From: Liolophura sinensis
Taxonomy: Eukaryota; Mollusca; Polyplacophora; Chitonida; Chitonidae
NCBI RefSeq assembly: GCF_032854445.1
Contig: NC_088302.1
Span: 27,059,080-27,123,079, forward strand
DNA length: 64,000 bases
Reading direction: 5' to 3'
Under the pieces are notes generated by a model. That model worked only from the letters and a program-made list of their open reading frames with translations, did not search any database and was not told the origin of the DNA. A program made the position numbers and the translations under genes. Shown here piece after piece: positions 1 through 14,915 of this stretch. Every line of letters starts with the position of its first letter. Within the stretch, counting starts at the first letter, position 1.

Positions 1-3000
1 CGCGACTGGTCATTACTATATTCAACTTTTCACTATAAATTATGTGCCCTTTGGTAGCCCAGAAGACGTTAAATCTTTGGCCTAAGCCCTTTTAACTCAT
101 CCAGCAATTGTCTTACTTCTAAGTCCAAGACAATCTCAATGTCTTTATCTACGTGTAGAAAAACCACACCATTTGTAAATAAAAAACACAAAGTACTAGA
201 TACAGTCTGCTGTAAAAAGTACAATTGAACACTGACCCACATCAATAATGTGCCAAAAGATGCGGAATTGGGCCAGGCATCGGCAGCTGTTTAAAAAATT
301 GCAAATTTCCCTGGTTTCCATGGAGTAAAAGCCGTTGCTAGGCAAGTGATTTTGTCATCAATGATCATTCAATTGTCGCTACAGCCAAAAGTATTGGTCG
401 GAGAGCAACGCGGTTTGCACCATTCGATTTCTCGTCAAAAAATACGTCGGATTAGCCTCTTACCAGCAGCACTGGAACAGGTTTTCTACTTTTGCATTTT
501 TGCCTGGTCTTTTTGTTAATTGAAATCGGCTACACTGTACTATGTACCATCGCGACTAGTCATTACTATATTCTACTTTTGACTATAAGTTATGTGCCCT
601 TCGGTAGCCCAGAAGACGTCAAATCTTTGGGCTAAGCCCATTTAACTCACCCAGCAATTGTCTTACTTCTAAGTCCAAGACAATCTCAATGTCTTTATCT
701 ACGTGTAGAAAAACCACACCATTTGTACATAAAAAAGACAAAGTAGTAGATACAGTCTGCTGTAAAAAGTACAATTAATCACTGACCCACATCAAAAAGG
801 TGCCAAAAGATGCGGAATTGGGCCAGGCATCGGCAGCTGTTTAAAAAATTGGAAATTTCCCTGGTTTCCATGGAGTAAGAGCCGTTGCTAGGCACGGGAT
901 TTTGTCATCAATGATCATTCAATTGTCGCTACAGCCAAAAAGTATTGGTCGGAGAGCAACGCGGTTTGCACCATTCGATTTCTCGTCAAAAAATACGTCG
1001 GATTAGCCTCTTACCAGCAGCACTGGAACAGGTTTTCTACTTTTGCATTTTTGCCTGGTCTTTTTGTTAATTGAAATCGGCTACACTGTACTATGTACCA
1101 TCGCGACTGGTCATTACTATACTCTACTTTTGACTATAAGTTATGTGCCCTTCGGTAGCCCAGAAGACGTCAAATCTTTGGCTCAAGCCCATTTAACTCA
1201 CCCAGCAATTGTCTTACTTCTAAGTCCAAGACAATGTCAATGTCTTTATCTACGTGTAGAAAAACCACACCATTTGTACATAAAAAACACAAAGTAGTAG
1301 ATACAGTCTGCTGTAAAAAGTACAATTAATCACTGACCCACATCAAAAAGGTGCCAAAAGATGCGGAATTGGGCCAGGCATCGGCAGCTGTTTAAAAAAT
1401 TGGAAATTTCGATGGTTTCCATGGAGTAAGAGCCGTTGCTAGGCACGTGATTTTGTCATCAATGATCATTCAATTGTCGCTACAGCCAAAAAGTATTGGT
1501 CGGAGAGCAACGCGGTTTGCACCATTCGATTTCTCGTCACAAAATACGTCGGATTAGCCTCTTACCAGCAGCACTGGAACAGTTTTTCCACTTTTGCATT
1601 TTTGCCTGGTCTTTTTGTTAATTGAAATCGGCTACACTGTACTATGTACCATTGCCACCTGTCATTACTATATTCAACTTTTGACAATAAGTTATGTGCC
1701 CTTTGGTAGCCCAGAAGACGTCAAATCTTTGGACATAGCCCATTTAACTCACCCAGCAAGTGTCTTACTTCTAAGTCCAAGACAATCTCAATGTCTTTAT
1801 CTACGTGTAGAAAAACCACACCATTTGTACATAAAAAACACAAAGTACTAGATACAGTCTGCTGTAAAAAGTACAATTGAACACTGACCCACATCAATAA
1901 GGTGCCAAAAGATGCGGAATTGGGCCAGGCATCGGCAGCTGTTTAAAAAATTGCAAATTTCCCTGGTTTCCATGGAGTAAGAGCCGTTGCTAGGCAAGTG
2001 ATTTTGTCATCAATGATCATTCAATTGTCGCTACAGCCAAAAAGTATTGGTCGGAGAGCAACGCGGTTTGCACCATTTGATTTCTCGTCACAAAATTCGT
2101 AGGATTAGCCTCTTACCAGCAGCACTGGAACAGTTTTTCCACTTTTGCATTTTTGCCTGGTCTTTTTGTTAATTGAAATCGGCTACACTGTACTATGTAC
2201 CATCGCGAGTGGTCATTACTATATTCAACTTTTGACTATAAGTTATGTGCCCTTTGGTAGCCCAGAAGACGTCAAATCTTTGGCCTAAGCCCTTTTAACT
2301 CATCCAGCAACTGTCTTACTTCGAAGTCCAAGACAATCTCAATATCTTTATCTACGTGTAGAAAAACCACACCATTTGTACATAAAAAACACAAAGTACT
2401 AGTTACAGTGTGCTGTAAAAAGTACAATTAATCACTGACCCACATGAAAAAGGTGCCAAAAGATGCGGAATTGGGCCAGGCATCGGCAGCTATTTAAAAA
2501 ATTGCAAATTTCCCTGGTTTCCATGGAGTAAGAGCCGTTGCTAGGCACGTGATTTTGTCATCAATGATCATTCAATTGTCGCTACAGCCAAAAAGTATTG
2601 GGCGGAGAGCAACGCGGTTTGCACCATTCGATTTCTCGTCAAAAAATACGTCGGATTAACCTCTTACCAGCAGCACTGGAACAGTTTTTCCACTTTTTCA
2701 TTTTTGCCTGGTCTTTTTGTTAATTGAAATCGGCTACACTGTACTATGTACCATCGCCACTGGTCATTACTATATTCAACTTTTGACTATAAGTTATGTG
2801 CCCTTCGGTAGCCCAGAAGACGTCAAATCTTTGGGCTAAGCCCATTTAACTCACCCAGCAATTGTCTTACTTCTAAGTCCAAGACAATCTCAATGTCTTT
2901 ATCTACGTGTAGAAAAACCACACCATTTGTACATAAAAAACACAAAGTACTAGATAAAGTCTGCTGTAAAAAGTACAATTGAACACTGACCCACATCAAT

Positions 3001-6000
3001 AAGGTGCCAAAAGATGCCGAATTGGGCCAGGCATCGGCAGCTGTTTAAAAAATTGCAAATTTCCCTGGTTTCCATGGAGTAAAAGCCGTTGCTAGGCAAG
3101 TGATTTTGTCATCAATGATCATTCAATTGTCGCAACAGACAAAGGTATTGGTCGGAGAGCAACGCGGTTTGCACCATTCGATTTCTCGTCAAAAATACGT
3201 CGGATTAGCCTCTTACCAGCAGCACTGGAACAGTTTTTCTAATTTTGCATTTTTGCCTGGTGTTTTTGTTAATTGAAATCGGCTACACTGTACTATGTAC
3301 CATCGCTACTGGTCATTACTATATTCAACTTTTGACTATAAATTTGTGCCCTTTGGTAGCCCAGAAGGCGTCAAATTTTTGGGCTCAGCCCATTTAACTC
3401 ACCCAGCAATTGTCTTACTTCTAAGTCCAAGACAATCTCAATGTCTTTATCTACGTGTAGAAAAACCACACCATTTGTACATAAAAAACACAAAGTACTA
3501 GATACAGTCTGCTGTAAAAAGTACAATTGAACACTGACCCACATCAATAAGGTGCCAAAAGATGCGGAATTGGGCCAGGCGTCGGCAGCTGTTTAAAAAA
3601 TTGGAAATTTCCCTGGTTTCCATGGAGTAAGAGCCGTTGCTAGGCACGTGATTTTGTCATCAATGATCATTCAATTGTCGCTACAGCCAAAAAGTATTGG
3701 TCGGAGAGCAACGCGGTTTGCACCATTCGATTTCTCGTCACAAAATACGTGGCATTAGCCTCTTACCAGCAGCACTGGAACAGTTTTTCCACTCTTGCAT
3801 TTTTGCCTGATGTTTTTGTTAATTGAAATCGGCTACACTGTACTATGTACCATCGCGACTGGTCATTACTATTTTCAAGTTTTGACTATAAGTCATGTGC
3901 CCTTCGGTAGCCCAGAAGACGTCAAATCTTTGAGCTAAGCCCATTTAACTCACCCAGCAAGTGTCTTACTTCTAAGTCCAAGACAATCTCAATGTCTTTA
4001 TCTACGTGTAGAAAAACCACACCATTTGTACATAAAAAACACAAAGTGCTAGATACAGTCTGCTGTAAAAAGTACAATTGAACACTGACCCACATCAATA
4101 AGGTGCCAAAAGATGCGGAATTGGGCCAGGCATCGGCAGCTGTTTAAAAAATTGCAAATTTCCCTGGTTTCCATGGAGTAAGAGCCGTTGCTAGGCAAGT
4201 GATTTTGACAGCAATGATCATTCAATTGTCGCTACAGCCAAAAGTATTGGTCGGAGAGCAACGCGGTTTGCACCATTCGATTTTCCGTCACAAAATACGT
4301 CGGATTAGCTTTTTACCAGCAGCACTGGAACAGTTTTTCCACTTTTGCATTTTTGCCTGGTCTTTTTGTTAATTGAAATCGGCTACACTGTACTATGTAC
4401 CATCGCGACTGGTCATTACTATATTCAACTTTTGACTATAAGTTATGTGCCCTTCGGTAGCCCAGAAGACGTCAAATCTTTGGGCTTAGCCCATTTAACT
4501 CACCCAGCAATTGTCTTACTTCTAAGTCCAAGACAATCTCAATGTCTTTATCTACGTGTAGAAAAACCACACCATTTGTACATAAAAAAAAACAAAGTAC
4601 TAGATACAGTCTGCTGTAAAAAGTACAATTGAACACTGACCCACATCAACAAGGTTCCAAGAGATGCAGATTTGGGCCAGGCATCGGCAGCTGTTTAAAA
4701 AATTGCAAATTTCCCTGGTTTCCATGGAGTAGGAGCCGTTGCTAGGCACTTGATTTTGTCATCAATTATCATTCAATTGTCGCTACAGCCAAAAGTATTG
4801 GTCGGAGAGCAACGCGGTTTGCACCATTCGATTTCTCGTCAAAAATACGTCGGATTAGAATCTTACCAGCAGCACTGGAACAGTTTTTCCACTTTTGCAT
4901 TTTTGCCTGATCTTTTTGTTAATTAAAATCGGCTACACTGTACTATGTACCATCGCCACTGGTCATTACTATATTCAACTTTTGACTATAAGTTATGTGC
5001 CCTTTGGTATCCCAGAAGGCGTCAAATTTTTGGGCTTAGCCCATTTAACTCACCCAGCAATTGTCTTACTTCTAAGTCCAAGACAATCTCAATGTCTTTA
5101 TCTACGTGTAGAAAAACCACACCATTTGTACATAAAAAACACAAAGTACTAGATAAAGTCTGCTGTAAAAAGTACAATTGAACACTGACCCACATCAATA
5201 AGGTGCCAAAAGATGCGGAATTGGGCCAGGCGTCGGCAGCTGTTTAAAAAATTGGAAATTTCCCTGGTTTCCATGGAGTAAGAGCCGTTGCTAGGCACGT
5301 GATTTTGTCATCAATGATCATTCAATTGTCGCTACAGCCAAAAGTATTGGTCGGAGAGCAACGCGGTTTGCACCATTCGATTTATCGTCACAAAATACGT
5401 GGCATTAGCCTCTTACCAGCAGCACTGGAACAGTTTTTCCACTCTTGCATTTTTGCCTGGTGTTTTTGTTAATTGAAATCGGCTACACTGTACTATGTAC
5501 CATCGCGACTGGTCATTACTATATTCAAGGTTTGACTATAAGTTATGTGCCCTTCGGTAGCCGAGAAGACGTCAAATCTTTGGGCTAAGCCCATTTAACT
5601 CACCCAGCAAGTGTCTTACTTCTAAGTCCAAGACAATCTCAATGTCTTTATCTACGTGTAGAAAAACCACACCATTTGTACATAAAAAACACAAAGTGCT
5701 AGATACAGTCTGCTGTAAAAAGTACAATTGAACACTGACCCACATCAATAAGGTGCCAAAAGATGCGGAATTGGGCCAGGCATCGGCAGCTGTTTAAAAA
5801 ATTGCAAATTTCCCTGGTTTCCATGGAGTAAGAGCCGTTGCTAGGCACGTGATTTTGACAGCAATGATCATTCAATTGTCGCTACAGCCAAAAGTATTGG
5901 TCGGAGAGCAACGCAGTTTGCACCATTCGATTTTCCGTCACAAAATACGTCGGATTAGCTTTTTACCAGCAGCACTGGAACAGTTTTTCCACTTTTGCAT

Positions 6001-9000
6001 TTTTGCCTGGTCTTTTTGTTAATTGAAATCGGCTACACTGTACTATGTACCATCGCGACTGGTCATTACTATATTCAACTTTTGACTATAAGTTATGTGC
6101 CCTTCGGTAGCCCAGAAGACGTCAAATCTTTGGGCTTAGCCCATTTAACTCACCCAGCAATTGTCTTACTTCTAAGTCCAAGACAATCTCAATGTCTTTA
6201 TCTACGTGTAGAAAAACCACACCATTTGTACATAAAAAAAAACAAAGTACTAGATACAGTCTGCTGTAAAAAGTACAATTGAACACTGACCCACATCAAT
6301 AAGGTTCCAAGAGATGCAGATTTGGGCCAGGCATCGGCAGCTGTTTAAAAAATTGCAAATTTCCCTGGTTTCCATGGAGTAGGAGCCGTTGCTAGGCACG
6401 TGATTTTGTCATCAATTATCATTCAATTGTCGCTACAGCCAAAAGTATTGGTCGGAGAGCAACGCGGTTTGCACCATTCGATTTCTCGTCAAAAATACGT
6501 CGGATTAGAATCTTACCAGCAGCACTGGAACAGTTTTTCCACTTTTGCATTTTTGCCTGATCTTTTTGTTAATTAAAATCGGCTACACTGTACTATGTAC
6601 CATCGCCACTGGTCATTACTATATTTAACTTTTGACTATAAGTTATGTGCCCTTTGGTATCCCAGAAGGCGTCAAATTTTTGGGCTTAGCCCATTTAACT
6701 CACCCAGCAATTGTCTTACTTCTAAGTCCAAGACAATCTCAATGTCTTTATCTACGTGTAGAAAAACCACACCATTTGTACATAAAAAACACAAAGTACT
6801 AGATACAGTCTGCTGTAAAAAGTACAATTGAACACTGACCCACATCAATAAGGTGCCAAAAGATGCGGAATTGGGCCAGGCGTCGGCAGCTGTTTAAAAA
6901 ATTGGAAATTTCCCTGGTTTCCATGGAGTAAGAGCCGTTGCTAGGCACGTGATTTTGTCATCAATGATCATTCAATTGTCGCTACAGCCAAAAGTATTGG
7001 TCGGAGAGCAACGCGGTTTGCACCATTCGATTTATCGTCACAAAATACGTGGCATTAGCCTCTTACCAGCAGCACTGGAACAGTTTTTCCACTCTTGCAT
7101 TTTTGCCTGGTGTTTTTGTTAATTGAAATCGGCTACACTGTACTATGTACCATCGCGACTGGTCATTACTATATTCAAGGTTTGACTATAAGTTATGTGC
7201 CCTTCGGTAGCCGAGAAGACGTCAAATCTTTGGGCTAAGCCCATTTAACTCACCCAGCAAGTGTCTTACTTCTAAGTCCAAGACAATCTCAATGTCTTTA
7301 TCTACGTGTAGAAAAACCACACCATTTGTACATAAAAAACACAAAGTGCTAGATACAGTGTGCTGTAAAAAGTACAATTGAACACTAACCCACATCAATA
7401 AGGTACCAAAAGATGCGGAATTGGGCCAGGCATCGGCAGCTGTTTAAAAAATTGCAAATTTCCCTGGTTTCCATGGAGTAAGAGCCGTTTCTAGGCACGG
7501 GATTTTGTTATCAATGATCATTCAATTGTCGCTACAGCCAAAAGTATTGGTCGGAGAGCAACGCAGTTTGAAACATTCGATTTCTTGTCACAAAATACGT
7601 AGGATTAGCCTCTTACCAGCAGCACTGGAACAGTTTTTCCACTTTTGCATTTTTGCCTGGTCTTTTTGTTAATTGAAATCGGCTACACTGTACTATGTAC
7701 CATCGCGACTGGTCATTACTATATTCTACTTTTGACTATAAGTTATGTGCCCTTCGGTAGCCCAGAAGACGTCAAATCTTTGGCCTAAGCCCATTTAACT
7801 CACCCAGCAATTGTCTTACTTCTAAGTCCAAGACAATCTCAATGTCTTTATCTACGTGTAGAAAAACCACACCATTTGTACATAAAAAACACAAAGTACT
7901 AGATAAAGTCTGCTGTAAAAAGTACAATTAATCACTGACCCACATCAATAAGGTGCCAAAAGATGCGGAATTGGGCCAGGCATCGGCAGCTGTTTAAAAA
8001 ATTGCAAATTTCCCTGGTTTCCATGGAGTAAGAGCCGTTGCTAGGCACGTGATTTTGTCATCAATTATCATTCAATTGTCGATACAGCCAAAAGTTTTGT
8101 TCCAAGAGCAACGCGGTTTGCACCATTCGATTTATCGTCACAAAATACGTGGCATTAGCCTCTTACCAGCAGCACTGGAACAGTTTTTCCACTTTTGCAT
8201 TTTTGCCTGGTCTTTTTGTTAATTGAAATCGGCTACACTGTACTATGTACCATCGCGAGTGGTCATTACTATATTCAACTTTTGACTATAAATTATGTGC
8301 CCTTTGGTAGCCCAGAAGACGTCAAATCTTTGGCCTAAGCCCTTTTAACTCATCCAGCAATTGTCTTACTTCTAAGTCCAAGACAATCTCAATGTCTTTA
8401 TCTACGTGTAGAAAAACCACACCATTTGTACAAAAAAAACACAAAGTACTAGATACAGTCTGCTGTAAAAAGTACAATTGAACACTGACCCACATCAATA
8501 AGGTGCCAAAAGATGCCGAATTGGGCCAGGCATCGGCAGCTGTTTAAAAAATTGCAAATTTCCCTGGTTTCCATGGAGTAAAAGCCGTTGCTAGTCACGT
8601 GATTTTGTCATCAATGATCATTCAATTGTCGCTACAGCCAAAAGGATTGGTCGGAGAGCAACGCGGTTTGCACCATTCGATTTCTCGTCAAAAAATACGT
8701 CGGATTAGCCTCTTACCAGCAGCACTGGAACAGTTTTTCTACTTTTGCATTTTTGCCTGGTCTTTTTGTAAATTGAAATCGGCTACACTGTACTATGTAC
8801 CATCGTGACTGGTCATTACTATATTCAACTTTTGACTATAAGTTATGTGCCCTTTGGTAGCCCAGAAGACGTCAAATCTGTGGGCCTGGCCCATTTAACT
8901 CACCCAGCAAGTGTCTTAATTCTAAGTCCAAGACAATCTCAATGTCTTTATCTACGTGTAGAAAAACCACACCATTTGTACATAAAAAACATAAAGTACT

Positions 9001-9050
9001 AGATACAGTCTGCTGTAAAAAGTACAATTGAACACTGACCCACATCAAAA
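1..9050 (+). repeat. 550-bp satellite array, left part
   Basis: Head-to-tail tandem repeat with a unit of about 550 bp, roughly 16.4 copies before the gap. The marker ggtgccaaaagatgcgg recurs near 249, 801, 1351, 1901, 2453, 3003, 3551, 4101, 5201 and so on, at 550-bp spacing. Copies differ mainly by scattered substitutions. Each unit contains a frame of about 85 codons that is usually cut by a stop (ggctaagcc) and opens when that site reads ggctcagcc or ggcttagcc. The copies show no coding-type constraint, so I treat it as satellite and not as genes. Each unit also holds a gttgctaggca motif next to gtttccatgg. The array continues beyond the left edge of the window. Confidence 0.97.
3540..7300 (+). 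repeat. Trimeric higher-order repeat (1650 bp) within the satellite
   Basis: Within the array a three-monomer block is repeated at 1650-bp spacing. The variant caggcgtcggcag occurs at about 3579, 5229 and 6879; the 95-codon frame at 4345-4632 is repeated exactly at 5995-6282; and 4945-5181 recurs, nearly identical, at 6595-6831. The third copy is partial. This is the usual trace of recent unequal exchange between arrays. Confidence 0.85.
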
Positions 9051-9250
9051 NNNNNNNNNNNNNNNNNNNNNNNNNNNNNNNNNNNNNNNNNNNNNNNNNN
9101 NNNNNNNNNNNNNNNNNNNNNNNNNNNNNNNNNNNNNNNNNNNNNNNNNNNNNNNNNNNNNNNNNNNNNNNNNNNNNNNNNNNNNNNNNNNNNNNNNNNN
9201 NNNNNNNNNNNNNNNNNNNNNNNNNNNNNNNNNNNNNNNNNNNNNNNNNN
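9051..9250. other. Assembly gap (200 N)
   Basis: A run of exactly 200 Ns inside the satellite. Sequence before it stops at cccacatcaaaa and sequence after it resumes about 36 bp earlier in the monomer (taaaaagtacaattcaacactg). The true missing length should therefore be a multiple of 550 minus about 36 bp, not 200. Confidence 0.95.
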
Positions 9251-12200
9251 TAAAAAGTACAATTCAACACTGACCCACATCAATAAGGTGCCAAAAGATG
9301 CGGAATTGGGCCAGGCATCGGCAGCTGTTTAAAAAATTGCAAATTTCCCTGGTTTCCATGGAGTAAGAGCCGTTTCTAGGCAAGTGATGTTGTCATCAAT
9401 GATCATTCAATTGTCGCTACAGCCAAAAGTATTGGTCGGAGAGCAACGCGGTTTGCACCATTCGATTTCTCGTCAAAAAATACGTCGGATTAGCTCCTTA
9501 TCAGCAGCACTGGAACAGTTTTGCCACTTTTGCATTTTTGCCTGGTCTTTTTGTTAATTGAAATCGGCTACACTGTACTATGTACCATCGCGACTGGTCA
9601 TTACTATATTCAACTTTTGACTATAAGTTATGTGCCCTTTGGTAGCCCAGAAGACGTCAAATCTTTGGGCTAAGCCCATTTAATTCACCCAGCAATTGTC
9701 TTATTTCTAGGTCGAAGACAATCTCAATGTCTATATCTACGTGTTCAAAAAACCACACCATTTGTACATAAAAAACACAAAGTACTAGATACAGTCTGGT
9801 GTTAAAAGTACAATTCAACACTGACCCACATCAATAAGGTGCCAAAAGATGCGGAATCGGGCCAGGCATCGGCAGCTGTTTAAAAAATTGCAAATTTCCC
9901 TGGTTTCCATGGAGTGAGAGTCGTTGCTGGGCACGTGATTTTGTCATCAATGATCATTCAATTGTCGCTACAGCCAAAAGTATTAGTCGGAGAGCAACGC
10001 GGTTTGCACCAATCGATTTTTCGTCAAAAAATACGTCGGATTAGCTCCTTACCAGCAGCACTGCAACAGTTTTTCCATTTTTCCCTGGTCTTTTTGTTAA
10101 TTGAAATCGGCTACACTGTACTATGTACCATCGCGACTGGTCATTACTATATTCAACTTTTGACTATAAGTTATGTGCCCTTTGGTAGCCCAGAAGACGT
10201 CAAATCTTTGGGCTCAGCCCATTTAACTCACCCAGCAATTGTCTTATTTCTAGGTCGAAGACAATCTCAATGTCTATATCTACGTGTAGAAAAACCTCAC
10301 CATTTGTACATAAAAAACACAAAGTACTAGATACAGTGTGCTGTAAAAAGTACAATTGAACACTGACCCACATCAATAAGGTGCCAAAAGATGCGGAATT
10401 GGGCCAGGCATCGGCAGCTGTTTAAAAAATTGCAAATTTCCCTGGTTTCCATGGAGTAAGAGCCGTTTCTAGGCAAGTGATGTTGTCATCAATGATCATT
10501 CAATTGTCGCTACAGCCAAAAGTATTGGTCGGAGAGCAACGCGGTTTGCACCATTCGATTTCTCGTCACAAAATACGTCGGATTAGCCTCTTACCAGCAG
10601 CACTGGAACAGTTTTTCCACTTTTGCATTTTTCCCTGGTCTTTTTGTTAATTGAAATCGGCTACACTGTACTATCTACCATCGCGACTGGTCATTACTAT
10701 ATTCAACTTTTGACTATACGTTATGTGCCCTTTGGTAGCCCAGAAGTCGTCAAATCTTTGGGCTAAGCCCATTTAACTCACCCAGCAATTGTCTTACTTC
10801 TAAGTCCAAGACAATCTCAATGTCTTTATCTACGTGTAGAAAAACCACACCATTTGTACATAAAAAACACAAAGTACTAGATACAGTCTGCTGTAAAAAG
10901 TATAATTGAACACTGACCCACATCAGTAAGTGGCCAAAAGATGCGGAATTTGGCCAGGCATCGGCAGCTGTTTAAAAAATTGCAAATTTCCCTGCTTTCC
11001 ATGGAGTAAGAGCCGTTTCTAGGCACGTGTTGTTGTCATCAATGATCATTCAATTGTCGCTACAGCCAAAAGTATTGGTCGGAGAGCAACGCGGTTTGCA
11101 CCATTCGATTTCTCGTCACAAAATACGTCGGATTAGCCTCTTACCAGCAGCACTGGAACAGTTTGTCCACTTTTGCATTTTGCCTGGTCTTTTTGTTAAT
11201 TGAAATCGGCTACACTGTACTATCTACCATCGCGACTGGTCATTACTATATTCAACTTTTGACTATAAGTTATGTGCCCTTTGGTAGCCCAGAAGACGTC
11301 AAATCTTTGGGCTAAGCCCATTTAATTCACCCAGCAATTGTCTTATTTCTAGGTCGAAGACAATCTCAATGTCTATATCTACGTGTTCAAAAAACCACAC
11401 CATTTGTACATAAAAAACACAAAGTACTAGATACAGTCTGGTGTTAAAAGTACAATTCAACACTGACCCACATCAATAAAGTGCCAAAAGATGCGGAATT
11501 GGGCCAGGCATCGGCAGCTGTTTAAAAAATTGCAAATTTCCTTGGTTTCCATGGAGTGAGAGTCGTTGCTGGGCAAGTGATGTTGTCATCAATGATCATT
11601 CAACTGTCGCTACAGCCAAAAGTATTAGTCGGAGAGCAACACGGTTTGCACCAATCGATTTCTCGTCAAAAAATACGTCGGATTAGCTCCTTACCAGCAG
11701 CACTGGAACAGTTTTTCCATTTTTCCCTAGTCTTTTTGTTAATTGAAATCAGCTACACTGTACTATGTACCATCGCGACTGGTCATTACTATATTCAACT
11801 TTTGACTATAAGTTATGTGCCCTTTGGTAGCCCAGAAGACGTCAAATCTTTGGGCTAAGCCCATTTAACTCATCCAGCAATTGTCTTACTTCTAAGTCCA
11901 AGACAATCTCATTGTCGTTATCTACGTGTAGAAAAACCACACCATTTATACATAAAAAAACCCAAAGTACTAGACACAGTCTGCTGTAAAAAGTACAATT
12001 GAACACTGACCCACATCAATAAGGTGCCAAAAGATGCGGAATTGGGCCAGGCATCGGCAGCTGTTTAAAAAATTGTAAATTTCCCTGGTTTCCATGGAGT
12101 AAGAGCCGTTTCTAGGCACGTGATTTTGTCATCAATGATCATTCAATTGTCGCTACAGCCAAAAGTTTTGATCAGAGAACAACGCGGTTTGCACCATTGG

Positions 12201-14915
12201 ATTTCTCGTCAAAAAATACGTCGGATTAGCCTCTTACTAGCAGCACTGGAACAGTTTTTCCACTTTTGCATTTTTGCCTGGTCTTTTTGTTAATTGAAAT
12301 CGGCTACACTGTACTATGTACCATCGCGACTGGTCATTACCATATTCAACTTTTGACTATAAGTTATGTGCCCTTCGGTAGCCCAGAAGACGTCAAATCT
12401 TTGGGCTAAGCCCATTTAACTCACCCAGCAATTGTCTTACTTCTAAGTCCAAGACAATCTCAATATTTTTCTCTACATGTAGAAAAACCACACCATTTGT
12501 ACATAAAAACACAAAGTACTAGATACAGTCTGCTGTAAAAAGTACAATTAAACAATGACCCACATTAATAAGGTACCAAAAGATGCGGAATTGGGCCAGG
12601 CATCGGCAGCTGTTTAAAAAATTGCAAATTTCCCTGGTTTCCATGGAGTAAGAGCCGTTGCTAGGCACGTGATGTTGTCATCAATGATCTATCAACTGTG
12701 GCTACAGCCAAAAGTATTAGTCGGAGAGCAACGCGGTTTGCACCATTCGATTTCTCGTCACAAAATACGTCGGATTAGCCTCTTACCAGCAGCACTGGAA
12801 CAGTTTTTCCACTTTTGCATTTTTGCCTGGTCTTTATGTTAATTGAAATCGGATACACTGTACTATGTACCATCGCGACTGGTCATTACTATATTCAACT
12901 TTTGACTATAAGTTATGTGCCATTTGGTAGCCCAGAAGACGTCAAATCTTTGGGCTAAGCCCATTTAACTCATCCAGCAATTGTCTTACTTCTAAGTCCA
13001 AGACAATCTCAATGTCTATATCTACGTGTAGAAAAACCACACCATTTGTACATAAAAAACACAAAGTACTAGATACAGTCTGCTGTAAAAAGTACAATTA
13101 AACACTGACCCACATCAATAAGGTGCCAAAAGATGCGGAATTGGGCCAGGCATCGGCAGCTGTTTAAAGAATTGCAAATTTCCCTGGTTTCCATGGAGTA
13201 AGAGTCGTTGCTAGGCACGTGATATTGTCATCAATGATCTATCAGCTGTCGCTACAGCCAAAAGTATTGGTCGGAGAGCAACGCGGTTTGCACCATTCGA
13301 TTTCTCGTCAAAAAATACGTCGGATTAGTCTTTTATCAGCAGCACTGGAACAGTTTTTCCACTTTTGCATTTTTGCCTGGTCTTTATGTTAATTGAAATC
13401 GGATACACTGTACTATGTACCATCGCGACTGGTCATTACTATATTCAACTTTTGACTATAAGTTATGTGCCCTTTGGTAGCCCAGAAGACGTCAACTCTT
13501 TGGGCTAAGCCCATTTAACTCATCCAGCAATTGTCTTACTTCTAAGTCCAAGACAATCTCAATGTCTTTATCTACGTGTAGAAAAACCACACCATTTGTA
13601 CATAAAAAACACAAAGTACTAGATACAGTCTACTGTTAAAAGTTCAATTGAACATTGACCCACATCAATAAGGTGCCAAAAGATGCGGAATTGGGCCAGG
13701 CATCGGCAGCTGTTTAAAATATTGCAAATTTCCCTGGTTTCCATGAAGTAAGAGCCGTTGCTAGGGACGTGATTATGACATTAATGATGATTCAGTTGTC
13801 GCTACAGCCAAAAGTATTGGTCGGAGAGCAACGCGGTTTGCACCATTCGATTTCTCGTCACAAAATACGTCGGATTAGCCTCTTACCAGCAGCACTGGAA
13901 CAGTTTTTCCACTTTTGCATTTTTGCCTGGTCTTTTTGTTAATTGAAATCGGCTACACTGTACTATGTACCATCGCGACTGGTCATTACTATATTCAACT
14001 TTTGACTATAAGTTATGTGCCCTTTGGTAGCCCAGAAGACGTCAAATCTTTGGGCTGAGCCAATTTAACTCACCCAGCAATAGTCTTACTTCTAAGTCCA
14101 AGACAATCTCAATATTTTTATCTACGTGTAGAAAAACCACACCATTTGTACATAAAAAACAAAAAGTACTAGATACAGTCTGCTGTTAAAAGTTCAATTG
14201 AACATTGACCCACATCAATAAGGTGCCAAAAGATGCGGAATTGGGCCAGGCATCGGCAGCTGTTTAAAATATTGCAAATTTCCCTGGTTTCCATGAAGTA
14301 AGAGCCGTTGCTAGGGACGTGATTATGACATTAATGATGATTCAGTTGTCGCTACAGCCAAAAGTATTGGTCGGAGAGCAACGCGGTTTGCACCATTCGA
14401 TTTCTCGTCACAAAATACGTCGGATTAGCCTCTTACCAGCAGCACTGGAACAGTTTTTCCACTTTTGCATTTTTCCCTGGTCTTTTTGTTAATTGAAATC
14501 GGCTACACTGTACTATGTACCATCGCGACTGGTTATTACTATATTCATCTTTTGACTATATGTTCTGTGCCCTTTGGTAGCCCAGAAGACGTCAAATCTT
14601 TGGGCTAAGCCCATTTAACTCATCCAGCAATTGTCTTACTTCTAAGTCCAAGACAATCTCAATGTCTTTATCTACGTGTAGAAAAACCACACCATTTGTA
14701 TATAGAAAAACACAATGTACTAGATACAGTCTGCTGTAAAAAGTACAACTGATCACTGACCCACATCAATAAGGTGCCAAAAGATGCGGAATTGGGCCAG
14801 GCCTCGGCAGCTGTTTAAAAAACTGCAAATTTCCCTGGTTTCCATGGAGTAAGAGCCGTTGCTAGGCACGTGATTTTGTCATCAATGATCATTCAATTGT
14901 CGCTACAGCCAAAAG
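9251..14915 (+). repeat. Satellite higher-order block, copy 1 (about 5.66 kb)
   Basis: This run of about ten monomers is repeated almost base for base at 18590-24250. Diagnostic variants shared by both copies include aagttttgatcagagaac (12160 and 21490), ctactgttaaaagttcaattg (13630 and 22965) and the tatatagaaaaacacaatg variant (14698 and 24031). The offset is 9331-9333 bp. Its first two monomers are also repeated at about 14970-16050. The left end is hidden by the N gap. Confidence 0.85.

Noticed and set aside
9914-10330. 138-148 codon frames in the satellite (also 15400-15846 and similar)
   Set aside because: They are one phase of the 550-bp repeat, opened when a common stop site varies. 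Copies carry stops and frameshifts freely and the identical copies result from block duplication, so they are not treated as genes.
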